This document shows positions 13,815 through 28,970 of a stretch of DNA of 64,000 nt, one piece after another; within the stretch, counting starts at the first letter, position 1; each line of letters starts with the position of its first letter. Made by a program: the position numbers and the translations under genes. The notes beneath the pieces are model-generated. The model saw only the letters and a program-made list of their open reading frames with translations. It made no database searches and was not told the origin of the DNA. Source of the stretch: Proteles cristata cristata (taxonomy: Eukaryota; Chordata; Mammalia; Carnivora; Hyaenidae); assembly GCA_017311185.1 (NCBI GenBank), contig JAESUZ010001723.1, positions 682,001-746,000 of the forward strand, given 5' to 3'.

Positions 13815-15660
13815 AGACAGAAGGCAGATATGAAAACATTGAAAGAACATGTATCAAAGCTCCAAAAAAAGGTCTCCTACAAAAGAAGAGAGTGGTCATG
13901 CAGGCCCTCCAAGCTTGGAAGCAGCTGATTCAGGAGGCAGCAGGGGCTGGTGGCGACTGTGGGGACTAGTTGAGATATAACCATAGGAGAGGCAGCCAGC
14001 TCTAGCTGAGCCATGTGGTTGGCAAGAGAAGGACTAGCTACAGCGAGGAGCTGTGATTTGTCTGGGGAGGTTGGTAGGGCTTGATGCCATGTGACCCCCT
14101 TGCACAGCAAGATTCCTGCCCAGGAGACCACCCACCATGAGAGACCACCCCATACCTCCCCTGCAACCCATGGATATAGCAATCATTGAATGGCAAAGAG
14201 AAAACACAAAACAAAGATGAGTGCCCAACCAAGAATCACCAAGCTTTGGAGGAAACCAACCACATAAAAAAGCATCCCTAAACTCAATAATGAGAAACAC
14301 AATAGCCAAGGGAAAGACTAAGAAGGCAAGTTAAAGAAGTGGAATTAATATTCTCAGCAGATGGGAGGAGACATCTTAGTCATAAAAGAACAAACCATTA
14401 TTAAAAAGGGCTATTTATGGCTCTTAGAAAGGAACAGTGTTAAAATTCAAACTTGATAGATGGGGTGAACAGCAGAATGGACATCACCAAAGTTAATGAG
14501 TGGAAAGTTTGACAAGATAATTCTTGAAATACAGCAGAAAAGGGAAAGATTCAGAGAAATGAAAAGGTTAAAGAAAAGCAAATTTAAAAATGGAGCACTG
14601 ACCCAGAAGTTGTAGTCATGGTTGCATTAGTGTTCCTGAGAAAGGAAGCACAGAGAGAAGAGCAGGAAGCTCCAAGGCATTAATGAATTTCCCATAACTC
14701 ATTAAGGAGATTTAATTGCCGTAAAAAAGGTGAAGGAAAACAGATGGAGTTCCAAACAGGTCACAGCACAATCTCATAGCTGATGAAGATAATATATGTA
14801 AACATTTGAAGAGGAAGAACAAATCCAGAAACTAACCACTCAGGAATAAAATTAAGACTGACCTTAGCCTTCTCAGCAGCAACACTGGGTGTGAGGAGAA
14901 AGTGGAGTGACACCCTTAATGTTCTGAAGGAAAAGAAATGTAACCATTGGATGGTATACCACCTACGGCTTCATTCAAGTCTAAGAGCAAAAAATGAAAG
15001 ACATTTTTATTAATTCAAAGTTACATTGAAAGTCTCTCAAAGCATTTCTAGGAAATGAATTCCATGATAAAGAAAAACGAATCCAGGAGAATCCAGGAGA
15101 ATGGCATAAGAAACAGTAATGAGCACAGATGCCATTAGAATTTGTTGTTATAAGCAGGATTTTTCTATTAAAAAACATGTGTACTATCTTAGATGATACT
15201 AAGATAGTAGTTGTGATAGAGGGTGCTGTAGGCAGTGAGTGAGGGGAGGAAAATTGGGCTGAAGTCCTTGCCGATTTGGGGTAGAAGTGATAGATACAGA
15301 TTGGCTTGAAATACTCCATGACATAAAACTTGAAGTATTAAGTGTTAAAATGAATCTAAGTACTAGAAGAAAAGGAATAAGTTATATAAGTTCTATCGAA
15401 ATGGGAAATTATGTTCAGTGACAACAAATCTAAAATAGGAGATAAACAAACGAGGGGCTTGAGTTTATTACAGAAATCTGCGTGTGGACAGTCCAAGCCT
15501 GGTGGTATGGCAGCTCATGTAACTAAGCTACTGGTTTCTCATCTGCTCCCCCTCACTGTCTTAGAGATGTGAGCCTTACCCTCATGCCTTCAAAATGGCA
15601 GAGTGCTGGCTATCAAGTCTGCTTTTTAGGGAAGAAGAGGGTTAAGGCAGAATGACTAAA
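13815..15660 (+). mobile_element. Old L1-like 5'/HAL1-like sequence
   Basis: From about 14.5 kb it resembles the mammal-wide L1/HAL1 region (GTTCTGAAGGAAAAGAAATG); 13.8-14.3 kb shows no clear match. Family assignment is tentative. Confidence 0.4.
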
Positions 15661-15678
15661 AGGACCCATTTGTATTCT

Positions 15679-15905
15679 TTAAAAAAATTTTTTTTTTAAT
15701 GTTTTATTTATTTCTAGGAGAGAGAGAGAGAGACAGTGTGAGCAGGGGAGGGTCAGAGAGAGAGGGAGTCACAGACTGAAATAGGCTCCAGGCTCTGAGC
15801 TGGCAGTCAGCACAGAGCCCGACGCGGGGGTCGAGCCCACGAACCGGGAGATCATGACCTAAGTGAAAGTCAGACGCTTAACCGACTAAGCCACCCAGGC
15901 GCCCC
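15679..15905 (-). mobile_element. tRNA-SINE, young subfamily, antisense
   Basis: Flanked by an 18-bp perfect TSD, GGACCCATTTGTATTCTT. Confidence 0.97.
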
Positions 15906-16320
15906 GAGGACCCATTTGTATTCTTAAAGAGCTTTCCCAAAAGACTTACCCAGCAACATCTCGTTGGCCAGTGAGTATCACATGGCCATTGCAGTTGAGA
16001 CTCTGAGAAATGTCATTTTACTTAAATGAGCATGTTGCCAATCCCAATGAAATCACAATTCTTTTGGTAAGAAAGAAGTAGGGTATGGATATGGGTAAGC
16101 AACTCACAATCTCTGCCACAACTGCTAAAATAGTAGAAGGGAAAAACTCACCAACCTCCAAACTCACTGAAAACTCAATCTGACAAAAATAGGAAAGAAA
16201 AACAGATCATAAGAAAAAATTACAGATTTAAAGCACAAAATAAGATGGTAGTAAGTCCATATATATTAGGAATCAATAAATGTGAATTAATAATATCTAT
16301 CTATTAAAAAATGTTCTCCT

Positions 16321-16560
16321 GGGGCGCCTGGGTGGCTTAGTTGGTTAAGCGTCCGACTTTCGCTTAGGTCATGATCTCGCGGTTCGTGGGTTCGAGCCCT
16401 GCGTCGGGTTCTGTGCTGACTGCCAGCTCAGAGCCTGGAGCCTGTTTCAGTCTGTGACTCCCTCTCTCTCTGACCTTCCCCTTCTCTCTGACCTTCCCCT
16501 TCTCACGCTGTCTCTTTCTCTCTCCTAGAAATAAAAAAAAAAGTTCATTTAAAAAAAAAA
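16321..16560 (+). mobile_element. tRNA-SINE, young subfamily, sense
   Basis: TSD GTTCTCCT. The CT-rich part contains a duplicated CTCTGACCTTCCCCTTCT unit. Confidence 0.95.
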
Positions 16561-16569
16561 GTTCTCCTA

Positions 16570-18420
16570 CTGAGTTAAACAGATCTTGCTTTTGGTAGAC
16601 GTGGAAATGAACTACACAGACTCCCCTTCAAGGAAATAGAATGTGCTGCCTTGGCTCCTGGGAGTGCTAATAGCAGCTGTCAGCCCCTTCAGGAATTGCT
16701 TCAGCTGCAAAGAGCCTGCCTTGCCCAAAGTCAAGCCCTTCAGGTACCACACACAATGATTTAAGTGGATGTATAAAGACCTGGCCATTTGGACTCAATG
16801 TGGGCCAATTTTGCTGGGCCATTTCAGCAACAGAACTTCCTGTGGTTCCTGTTAAGTTTGCCTGCTGAATTGTTGCATCTTCTGCCTCTACCCAATCCTC
16901 TTTCCTTCCCTTTCTTCCCATAGGTTGCAATCCCAAGGGTATTCCCTAATAAATAGCCGAATGCTAAACTCCATCTTCTTTCCTGGAGAACCCAAACTAC
17001 AACAGTTGATGCCAGAGGTTTCCTGAGAAAGAAGATAATAAGATGGGGTTTTGAAGTGGGATCACTCACTTCATCAGTGCCTGGCTGGCAATGAGGACCT
17101 CATACTAATGGTATGTGCAGCACAGATAGCCCCTGACACAGGGTGGTGGTTTAAATGGTAACCCTTTCAAGGGTGAATAGGTTCATCTATATAGAAGAGG
17201 CAGGAAATGCACTAGCTGGTGTGATACAGCAAGCATTTGGAAACTATGGAGGAATTAACTATAAAGAATTGGATGGCTATTTCTAGGCTCTGTGAAGCTC
17301 TAGAAAAAGATAACAGATGACTAAGAACAGGTAACAGTTAATTAAAAGGTGAGTGTAAAAGCCAGAGGACCTTCCTGATGGTATATGAAGAAACTCTTAT
17401 CTATAATGGCAGGGCTGAAAAAGCTGAGGCCCAGGCCCAGGACTGAATCATCAAAGTGGCCAATATCCTAAGAAGATTAAATTCTCCATTAAGGTAGGAT
17501 GCTCTGCCAAGATCAGGGAAGGAAAAGATGGAACTCTTACACATGGGATAGGATCATTTGGGTTGATGGCCCCCCAAATCTTGAATTCCCAGGTTCCCCT
17601 GAACCCCTTGAATCTGAAGAAATGTGATACTCCTCCCTAACTTCACTGATAGCAATGATGACGGACAATGGAAAACTGAAGATGCAAACTACATGGGCAG
17701 GTAGCTTAGACTCTTGAGTAACCCACCACTGTTGTGCCACCATTGCCCTCTCAGCTCATATTCATGTGGGCTTAGAGGAAAATGCCTGAGGCTGACTTGC
17801 AGATTGTTAAGCTTAGTATGTGTATGTCATCCCCAAAGAGCAGGTGAGCTACAGCCTCATTCAAGAGTAGCCTTGAAAGACAGTGAGTAGTGAGGGGAAA
17901 GTCCTCTCAATGGGCAGAATTGAGGCTGAACATCCACTTTATGTGGAAAGGTAAGTGGCCTGAGATAGAATATATATGGACTTTTCAGCAGTGGTAAATT
18001 GGCTTACTGGTCAGTCTCCTGGCAACACAAAGACTCGAACAATGGGGACAAGGAAGTCTGGTCTCGAGGCAGATAGATGGACATACGGTAGTGTACACAG
18101 AGTGAAAATCTTTGTATCATATGTTAACACCAACCACCAGGAAACATCTGCCATGGAATAGGCACTAAACAGTGAAGTAGACAAAAAACACTGGACTAGT
18201 TGATGTCAGCCAGCTTCTGTCACTCATTCTAGCACTGAAACAATGGGTCCTGGATGGTCATGGAGGCTGAAGTAGAAGCAACATATGGACCTAACAGCAT
18301 AGGCCCCAAGTTAGCAAGGCTTATGTAGCTATTGCTACTGCTGTGTTCGAGCCATGGAGCTGCTGTGTGCTTGGTAAGTCAGAATATTCACCTTCTCTTA
18401 CTGAGAAAAAATCACAGAAC
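16570..18420 (+). mobile_element. ERVL endogenous retrovirus remnant
   Basis: Non-coding, decayed. 16.6-17.0 kb reads like an LTR ending next to a GTTGATGCCAGAGG primer-binding-like site. 17.97-18.4 kb resembles the ERVL pol region around the RNase H/integrase boundary (CAGAGTGAAAATCTTTGTAT). Multiple stops; no intact gene. Confidence 0.55.
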
Positions 18421-18507
18421 TATAATAGTTAAGTCAACAAAGCAAGTGAAGCTTACCGTTGACATTCCTGTTTTAGTAACAGAGTAGATTAAAATATCTT
18501 CCCCAGG

Positions 18508-18722
18508 GGCACCTGGGTGGCTCAACTGGTTAGGTGTCCAGCATCCGACTTCAGCTCAGGTCATGATCTCGCAGTCTGTGGGTTTGAGCCATGAGTTGGG
18601 CTCTGTGCTGACAGCTCAGAGCCTGGAGCCTGCTTTGGATTCTGTCTCCCTCTCTCTGCTCCTCCCCCACTCATGCCTCTCTCTCTCTTTCTCTCTCTCA
18701 AAAGTAAACATTAAAAAAATTA
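18508..18722 (+). mobile_element. tRNA-SINE, sense
   Basis: Complete head-to-tail SINE with a small duplication in the head (GGTGTCCAGCATCCGAC). Confidence 0.92.
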
Positions 18723-18729
18723 TCAAGAA

Positions 18730-19970
18730 ATTTCCTTAAAGTACCTATTGAGGAATAATATAATGACTACCCATAGGTTGTAGGCTGTAAGCACTTTACA
18801 TTTTCATAAACTTTGTAAATTTGTCCAACTAAGCCTAATTTTTCTGCTTTTTTTCACACATATTTTCACCATATCAGTTTTATCACATCCTAGCAGATTC
18901 CACTTCAGGTGGCATTGAATTTTTGTCTTTTCAACTTCTTCAACCAATATTTGCAACAGTAGTTGTTTTCATGCAGACTATTCATAAAGCTGAATTCTTC
19001 AGGCCTCTCAAACTTGGCATTCACCCCTTCCATGAGTAACAGCTGAGCTGTATGGTAACATCTGCTAACTCATCAACAGTCAAAGAAAAAAACCACTTGA
19101 AACCATTTGCCTTGTTTTAATTTGTCTATTGGTTTTGTTCCCAGTGTCTTCCACTATTCCCATGAAAGGCTAATAGTGTTAAGTTTATATTCTATCATCA
19201 CATTTTTTTTTCCAGCTGCTGCAATTAAACATGATTTAAATAGCTCACCAGTAGTAAACACCTTTTCTTGCTTGGCTAACAAATGAGCAGTCTGAAAACT
19301 TACTTTGTGGCCTCATTTTCATTTTTAATTTTCGCAAAGAAGTTCTGCTGTGGTGAGATACCCCATTTAACATGTCTAAATTTTAAGATCATTGCTTTCT
19401 TGTGAGTTAAGAATACTATGGATTGCTTATCTGGTAATGTAGATATATAATGCTGTATCCCTTTAGGACAGCTATAATGTTGCATAATGAACACAATGTT
19501 TTGCTACTGTCAAAAAGATCTGACATTTAAATTCTACTTTTCTCCTCTGTTCTTGTTTGACACAATACAGATGTATTGGTGATAAAACATGAATCACAGC
19601 AAGCAGTATATGTGGCACTCTAAATATTATTCAGCTATAACTGCACCACCGCCATTTGTTGTGTGTTGAGCAGCAGTGGGAGGTGATGGGAGGGCCATAT
19701 ACTGTCCCTGTCACAAATACAAATACTCAAATCTGTCATTGCAGTGCAAATGTGGCAATAGACAGCCTATAAATAAATAAACGTGGCTGTATTCCAATAC
19801 AATTTTATTTATGGATGCTGAAATTTGAATTTCATATAATTTTCATGTGTCATGAAGTTTTTTTTTTCAGTTTTTTCGACTGAAAAATGTAAAAACCATT
19901 CTTTGCAGGATGTACAAAAACAAGGAGTGGGGTGGATTTAACCTATGGGCTGTAGTTTGCTAACTCAAGC
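18730..19970 (-). mobile_element. hAT-Charlie-type DNA transposon, antisense
   Basis: Reverse frames give decayed hAT transposase pieces (AHLLAKQEKVFTTGE near 19.27 kb; FRHVKWGISPQQNFF near 19.36 kb). The right end GGGCTGTAGTTTGCTAAC resembles the Charlie terminal repeat. Confidence 0.6.
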
Positions 19971-20151
19971 CCTAAATCAAGGCCCATTACATGGTGCTCG
20001 GTCCCTAATAGGTAGAATGTGTGTGTCCCAGAATCAAGTGTGGCAGTGGTGGTGCACCCGTGAGCACCTCTTCCAGCTATACGTGTGAGAATTTGGGCTT
20101 TGTGTCCCTGTAGGCTCCATCTAACTAGAGGTTCTAGTTTCTTTTTCTTTT

Positions 20152-20368
20152 TAAAAAAATGTTTTAATGTTTTATTTAGTTTTGAGAGAGAGAGACAGTG
20201 TGAGCAGGGGAGGGTCAGAGAGAGAGGGAGGTAAGAATTAGAAGCAGCCTCCAGGATCTGAGCTAGCTGTCAGCACAGAGCCTGATGCGGGGCTCAAACC
20301 CACAAACCATGAGATCATGACCTGAGGTGAAGTTGGATGCTTAACCGACTGAGCCACCCAGGCGCCCC
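20152..20368 (-). mobile_element. tRNA-SINE, antisense
   Basis: TSD GAGGTTCTAGTTTCT on both sides. Confidence 0.95.
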
Positions 20369-21589
20369 TGGAGGTTCTAGTTTCTAGGGAGGAAGGCAGT
20401 CATCAAGGGTCACAGTAAGGGCCCTCTAAAGTTAAAGCTATGGCTGGCACTTGGTCACTTCGGACTCCTTTGCCAAAAGACAAGCAGGTAATGAAAGCAG
20501 TCACCATACTGGCAGGGATAATTAACGCTGCTCATCAGGAGAAGGTGAGGGAGTTGCTGCTACACTATGGGGGCAGGAAAGACTATGAATGCTGCTTGGG
20601 TGATTCACTGGCAGATACGTTGGTGCTTTGCTGCCCAGTATAATGGTAGATGAACACAATCATGACCAGAGAAGTATGGTAACTTACTTAAAGAATCAGG
20701 TACCTCATGGAGGAAGGTCTGGATAACTGCTCTCCCTGAAACTGCCTAGACTAGCAAAAGTGCTAGTCAAAGCTGAGGGGAATCTAGAAAGGGTGGAAGG
20801 GAGAAGGGGGTAAGGAGTGTGTCTCTTCTCTACAGCCACCCCCCTATAGCCCCACACTGCCTCCTAATGCCCACTCTACATATTGCAAATGCAGTCCTCA
20901 GTGACCCCTGGGGCTGTGACTCTAAGAGGGAGCCAGGCCTTCACAATGACCATGTGGGTCTTTAGAGGCCAAGAGGAGGCAAAAGTGGGGCACTTCTTGT
21001 GTAATGGTTGCCCTTCACCCATTTTCTGTCTGTGACCTTGAGGCTCTCAGGGGAAGAAGAAGACAGGAGAGTGCTTGAGGCCACCTGAGCCTGAGATGAA
21101 GGCCCTGGCTGGTCCTGGGAGCTTCACGAATGTTCTCCCAGGGGCCTGATAATTAGATGACCTACAGTTAGGTCAGACATAGGAGATTTAGCAACAATTA
21201 GGGAGTTTATTCTGTTCTCCTAATTCTGCTATCTTTATCAGAGATGATCACTGTTAATTTTTATGTATCTTCTTAATCCCCACTCCTTTAAAAATAATGC
21301 TTTTGTGACAACATGTATATAAATATATACTTATATTGAGTTGATATTGATTTGATGATTGTTAATCTTGCTAAATCTTGAACACTGTTCTATATCGGTA
21401 CACGAGACACTCATTCTAATTGTTATTTGGAATGTTGTTGTTGAAATGAACTGAAATCCATATAATAAATACTAGCCAGGCTTTAATGAGTATCATTATA
21501 CACTTTTGTGTCAGTGGGTCACTATTTGGGATGTCCTTTTTAGCTAGAACTCTGGCCATTCTGGTAGGAAAGAAAGGACAGGTCTTCTG
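20369..21589. other. IQCF5 upstream flank
   Basis: No gene seen. 20885-21160 aligns with 7540-7850 upstream of IQCF1 and so belongs to the tandem duplication. A 67-codon open frame at 20440 has no support. Confidence 0.5.
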
Positions 21590-21820
21590 GGGTTTTTTTT
21601 CTTTTTTTCTTTTTAAATTTTTTAAGTTTTGAGAGAGAAAGAGAGAGAGAGAGGAGTATGAGCAGGGGATAGTCATAGAGAGAGGGAGACACAGAATCTG
21701 AAGCAGGCTCCAGGCTCTGGGCTGTCAGCACAGAGCCCAACACTCACAAACTCACAAACTGTGAGATCATGACCTGAGCCGAAGTTGGACGCTTAAGTGA
21801 CTGAGCTACCCAGGTGCCCC
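21590..21820 (-). mobile_element. tRNA-SINE immediately upstream of the IQCF5 promoter block
   Basis: Antisense SINE with a T-rich tail side and the head complement GAGCTACCCAGGTGCCCC. The corresponding IQCF1 upstream region lacks it, so it inserted after the duplication. Confidence 0.9.
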
Positions 21821-21869
21821 TGGGTTTTTCTTAGAAAGGGACTCAGTTGCTGGAAGCCATCCTAGTGCC

Positions 21870-21896
21870 TGAGTCATAGGTGCCCTTATGACATCA
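21870..21896 (+). promoter_or_regulatory. IQCF5 promoter block: AP-1-like and CRE-like sites
   Basis: TGAGTCA at 21870-21876 and TGACATCA at 21889-21896 are separated by 12 bp, 88 bp upstream of the start codon. It is almost the same block as in IQCF1 and the IQCF4-like gene. A SINE ends only 50 bp upstream of it, at 21820. Confidence 0.65.
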
Positions 21897-21984
21897 TATC
21901 TCTCACCCTTCCTCCACTTTTCCTGCTAGTTTGTGGCTGGTGGAGAACAGACCTGAGAGCGATGGGACCATCTTGCCCCTAACC

Positions 21985-23839
<1,855 letters not shown>

Positions 23840-24155
23840 TCAGGTCTGTTTTATCTGTGTCCTCTCCTCTCTTTGTCAGATTTCAAAGAGGTCATTGAGT
23901 TAATGACAGCATCTCATAAATCACTTCTGAGGAAGTGACAGTTCTCCTAGTGTGGAGAGAGATTCTGAGAGCCCAATGCTGGATGAACAGGACCTATGAA
24001 CAGATTGATTAGCAATGTCTGCCATGGGTAGGAGATTTGGGAGCTTCAGGGCCACCAAGTTAGCCAACACCAGACAGACTCTTTCACAGTGCTGTCTGAA
24101 GTTGTGTAACATGGAGGATTGGGCCATCTTTTGCTTCACCCTTCATCCAAATGCT

Positions 24156-24161
24156 ATTAAA
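24156..24161 (+). terminator. Candidate poly(A) signal of IQCF5 (ATTAAA)
   Basis: ATTAAA about 320 nt after the stop. The CCAATAAAG found at the stop of IQCF1 and the IQCF4-like gene has become CCAGTAAAT here (AGTAAA at 23827-23832). Confidence 0.35.
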
Positions 24162-24169
24162 ATCCAAAT

Positions 24170-25425
24170 AGTATTAAAAATATTTTTTAAAAATTTGTGG
24201 TAAAATATATATAACATAGAATTTGCGATTTTAACAATGTTTAAGTAAACAGCTCAGAGGCATTAAGTAATTCACATTGTTGTGCAATTATCTTCACTAG
24301 CCATGTTCAGAACTTTATTCATGTTGCAAAATTAACTCTGTACCATTAAACAATTATTCTCCATTTTCCCTATCCCTCAGTGCCAGGCAACCACCATTCT
24401 ATTCTGTCTCCATCAATTTGATCACTGTAAAAATATCATTTGAATGGAATCACACATTAGTTATAGTAGTAGTAGTAGAAATGACTGACTTTTTTCATTT
24501 AGCGTGTCTTCAAGCGTGACATCTATTGTCAGAATTTCCTTTTCTAAGGCTGAATAATATTTCACTGTATGAATACACATTTTGTCTATCCATTCATCCA
24601 TGAATGGATACTTTGGTTGCCTCTACCTTTTGGTTATTGCGAATAATACTGCTGTGAACATGGGTGTACAAAGATCTCTTTGAGATTCTGTTTTTTTAAA
24701 AAAATATTTTTATTTATTTCTGAGAGAGAGAGAGACAGCGTGAGGAGGGAAGGGTCAGAGAGAGAGAGAGACACAGAATCTGAACCAGGCTCCAGGCTCT
24801 GAGTTAGCTGTCAGCACAGAGCCCGACATGGGGCTCAAACCCATGAACCATAAGATCATGACCTGAGCCGAAGTCAGACGCTTAACCGACTGAACCATCC
24901 AGGTGCCTTGAGATTCTGCTTTTGATTCTTTTTTGTATATACCCAAAGGTGGAATGGCTGGATCATTATAAAATAGTAATTCTATTATAAAATTCATTAT
25001 AAAAATAGTAATTCTATTTTTAATTTTTGAAGACTGCTGTGCTCTTTTCCATAGCATTTGTACCATTTTACATTCCCATCAACAGTGCACAGGGTTCTAA
25101 CTTCTCCACATCCTTGCCAATGTTTATTAATCTGACTCTTTCTTTCTCTCTTTCTTTTGATAGTAGTTATCTTCTAGATGTGAAATAGTATCTCATTGTG
25201 GTTTTTATTTGCATTTCCCTAATGATAAGTGATGTTGAGTATCTTCATATGCTTACTAGTCGTTTGTATATCTTCTTTGAAGAAGTATTTATTAAAGTCT
25301 TTGTCCATTTTTGAATCAGATTTTTGTTGTTGTTGTTGAGTTGTAGGTATTCTTTCTATATTTTGGATATTATTACCTGATAAGATATATAATTTTCAAA
25401 GATTTGATCCTTTTTAAAAAAAAAT
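24170..25425 (-). mobile_element. Old antisense L1 3' region
   Basis: Blocks such as CCTCAGTGCCAGGCAACCAC and GGCTGAATAATATTTCACTG are antisense L1 3' sequence; split by the SINE at 24.7 kb. Confidence 0.75.
24692..24908 (-). mobile_element. tRNA-SINE inside old L1
   Basis: TSD TTGAGATTCTG; antisense. Confidence 0.95.
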
Positions 25426-25429
25426 AACC

Positions 25430-25490
25430 ATGCTGACACCTCAGAGCCTGGAGCCTGCTTCAGATTCTGTGTCTCCTTCTCTCTCTACAG
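25430..25490 (+). mobile_element. SINE fragment
   Basis: Only the middle part (CATGCTGACACCTCAGAGCC to a CTCTCTCTAC end) remains. Confidence 0.6.
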
Positions 25491-26239
25491 GTCAGATTTT
25501 CACCCTTTCCTTCATTTTGCTAGGTTTTCTTTCTTTGTTGTTGTTGTTGGTTTGTTGTAAGGTGTATCTGTGTTTGGGGTTATTCTAAGGTATAAATTTA
25601 AGATCCTCTCTTAAATATTGAGCCCACACTTTTCCCTGAGCAAACGTAATGATTTTTTAAATTACTCTGTATATGTGTTCTAGTCCTTAAATGTCTGATA
25701 CTCAATAAGGGAAGAAGAGAAAAGTGAGGGGTTAAAAAAAATTTCCATATCTTTAAATCCTCTGAAAATTGTTTTAGCAGGAGAAGAAGGGTATTGAAAC
25801 AATTGAGGTGGGAATTGGGAATCGTAACAATGGCTGCCTGCCTCTGTTTCTGTGCTTCTGCGATCACAAGCACCAATAAGCGGTCTGAGCACAGATCCTT
25901 GATATTTAGAGGAAAGAATCTACTCACCTTGGCTTTTGGAAACTGAATAAAAAATTTTATGGAGTTCATGCATGGTTTCCCACCATGGTGCTGGAAGTAG
26001 AGGCAGAGATGGGTAGCCAGTACTGCACCAAGAGCTGAAATTGACCAAAACTAATGACAATTTACCATCTAAGTTTCTGGAAGTTATAAGCCTTCAAATA
26101 GAATCCAAAGCTCCAAAACAGAAAGAGTCTTCCAGTGCAATTGTTGTCTAGATGAGGGAGATGGAATCTTGGCCCATCCTTTTTGTCATGTTTTCTCTAA
26201 CTTTGACTTCATATAAGGACTTTAGTGTAACATAAATTT

Positions 26240-26940
26240 CCATTTTTTTTTTTGGCAGTAATACCCAAGAGCACAATTTCAGAGTTGTATGAGAACTGCA
26301 CCTTTAGTTATTTAGGAAAGTTCAAAATTGTTTTCCAGAGTTGCTGTGCCAATTAACATTCCTACCAACGATTTTTGAGAGATACAGCTTCTCCATCTTT
26401 TCACCAGCATTTGGTTTTGTCAGTCTTTTGTTTTAGCCATTATGATAGATAAGCAGTGACATTTCACTGGTTTTTTAAAAAATTTTTATTTATTTAAGTA
26501 ATCTCCACCCAAAGTGGGGCTTGAACTCACAACCCCAAGATTAAGAGTTGCACACTCCACTGACTGAGCCAGCCAGGCTCCCCTTCACTGTGGTTTTAAT
26601 TTCCATTTACCAAATGGTTAATTAAGCTGAATGCTTAGTTAATGATTTCAAGTGCTTATTTGCCATCTATATACTCTCCAGTGAAATATCTGTTAATATC
26701 TTTTGCTTATTTTTTATCTGGATTGTTTCTTTTTTACTGTTTTGTTTTGGGAGGTTTTTTGTTTTGTTTTGTTTTTTAAGTAAGTTTCATGCCCAGCACA
26801 GAGCCCAACATGGAGCTCAATGCAGGGCTTGAATTCATGACCCTGAGGATCAAGATCTGAGCTGAGATCAAGAGTTTGACACTTAACTGACTGAGTCACC
26901 CAGACGCCCCTCTTTGGGAATTAAAAAAAATATACATTTT
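26240..26940 (-). mobile_element. Old antisense L1 with two SINEs
   Basis: L1 ORF2 C-terminal region in antisense (GTTGCTGTGCCAATTAACAT), interrupted by short SINEs at 26472-26584 and 26757-26910, both antisense. Confidence 0.7.
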
Positions 26941-28612
26941 AGTAAAGAATATCAGCAAGATCATGGAAAAGGAGATTCCCTGCTCATATTACTCTTCAGC
27001 AGCAATAATTTGGCAGATTCCCATGGATAGAAGTACTTTGTAGGAGATCTGGGATCCAGGTAAGAGATTGTGAAACCCTAGTGGAGTCAAGACCTAAGAA
27101 GGCCATTTTGAGAATGTAGGCTCATGCCCAGGTGGCTGACTCACTAACCACGGTCTTGTCTATCAACATGGAAATACCTCTGTGTCCTCTGTTTGGTCTT
27201 GATCTTACAGCCAGCACCATACATCAAGGAATCTGGGAGGAATCATGTGTATTTGTATCTCAGGCAATAGACGTACAGATCTTGGCCCCAGCTGTGGACC
27301 CTGAAATGGCCTGTGAACCAGTTCTAGCCCTTCTCAACCACATTCTGGGAGCCCCTGAGGGAAGTCTGTCAAACTTGGTCTGATGCAGATCCTGAAATGG
27401 CCCTGTGACACACGTCAAGACCCCCCAACTGCAGTCTAAAGCAATCCTGACAGCCCAGGGGCCCAAGGGGAAACACTCTCTTCTGCACCCTTGGACATCC
27501 TGAAATTGGTCTGTAATTTACCTCCTGTTATTCCCAGCTTCAGTCCACAGAAGTCCCAGCAGCCTGGGGATCCACTGGGAGGAATGCCCATCAGTGCCTA
27601 TGGAAGCAGGACAGCCAACTTTGGTATGACAGTAGATTCATGAAACAGCTCTGTGACTTGGCTCTAGACCATCCCAGTCACAATCCATGAGCAACCCTGC
27701 CCACTTAGTGACCAGCTAGAATATACATCCATCTGTGCCTCCAGAGCCAGGCCTGCAGACTTCAGTCCTGGCTATGAACACTGAAGTAGCCTTGGGACTC
27801 AGTTCTAGCCACTCTAAGTCATGATCTCAGCCCAATTATGCCTTCCTAGGGCCTACCCAGTGTCCTGACAGGATCTTTCTTAAGGACCTGGTGAGAGCCA
27901 CACTCACCCATACATCTAGTAATAGAGATCATGAAGAATCAGGAAAACATGACACCAACAAAGGAAAGCTAATAATGTTCCAGTAAGTGAGCCCAAAGAA
28001 ATGGAGATCTGTGAATTGCCTGACAATTCAAAGTAATCACCTTAAAGAAGCTGAATTAAATGCAAGAGAACACAAACAATTAAGCAAATTTAAAAAAATG
28101 AATGAGAAAAATAAGAGATTTAAGAAATAGAAACCATAAAAAAGAAACAAATTCTAGAGCTACAAAATATAACGCAAGACTGAAAACCCATAGAAAACTT
28201 AAATAGAAGACTTGATCACTCAGAAGAAAGAATCAAGGAGCACAAATACAGGTCATTTGATGTGAGCCAGTTAGAGGAACAAAAAAAAAAGGAATGAAAA
28301 AGAATGAAGAATGCCTACATGAATAATGGAATTCCTCTAACTGAACAAATATACACATTACAGAAGTCCCAGAAGGAAAAGAGAGGGGAAGGGGCAGGAA
28401 GGTTACTTAAAGAAATAATAGCTGAAAACTCCCTATATTTTGGGAGAGATATGGACATCCAGGTATCTGAAACTCAAAGGACCCCAAGCAAGATCAACCC
28501 AAAAAAGGCTACTCTGAGATACATTATAACGAAATTGTAAAAGTCAAAGACAAAGAGAAAAATTTAAAAACATCAGAATAAAAGCAACTTGTCACATAGA
28601 AGGGGACCCTTC

Positions 28613-28671
<59 letters not shown>

Positions 28672-28970
28672 AGTGGAAATCTCAGCAGAAACTTTGAAGG
28701 TGAGAAAGAAGTAGGATGATATAGTTGAAGTGCCAAAAGAAAAAACATCCAACCAAGAATACTATACCTAGCATTGCTGTCCTTCAGACTGACGGAGAGA
28801 TAAAGACTGACAAAGAAAAGCAGAAGGACTTCATCACCACTAGACCTGCCTTACAAGAAATGCTAAAGGGAGTTTTCAAGTTGAAATGAATTAGAGCAAG
28901 GAGGTTGATGGAACAATCTGAGCAATGATAAAATCACCAAGAATGGAGAAAAAAGTAGGGATGGAATAAT
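26940..28970 (+). mobile_element. Old L1-like 5' sequence
   Basis: The end is diagnostic: AACCAAGAATACTATACCTA and CACTAGACCTGCCTTACAAG occur in mammal-wide L1/HAL1 5' parts. 26.94-27.9 kb is less certain. Confidence 0.5.
28615..28669. repeat. (CA)n microsatellite
   Basis: About 27 perfect CA units. Confidence 0.98.

Noticed and set aside
28615..28669. Regular repeat array considered as CRISPR
   Set aside because: A simple CA microsatellite in a mammalian genome; no spacers.
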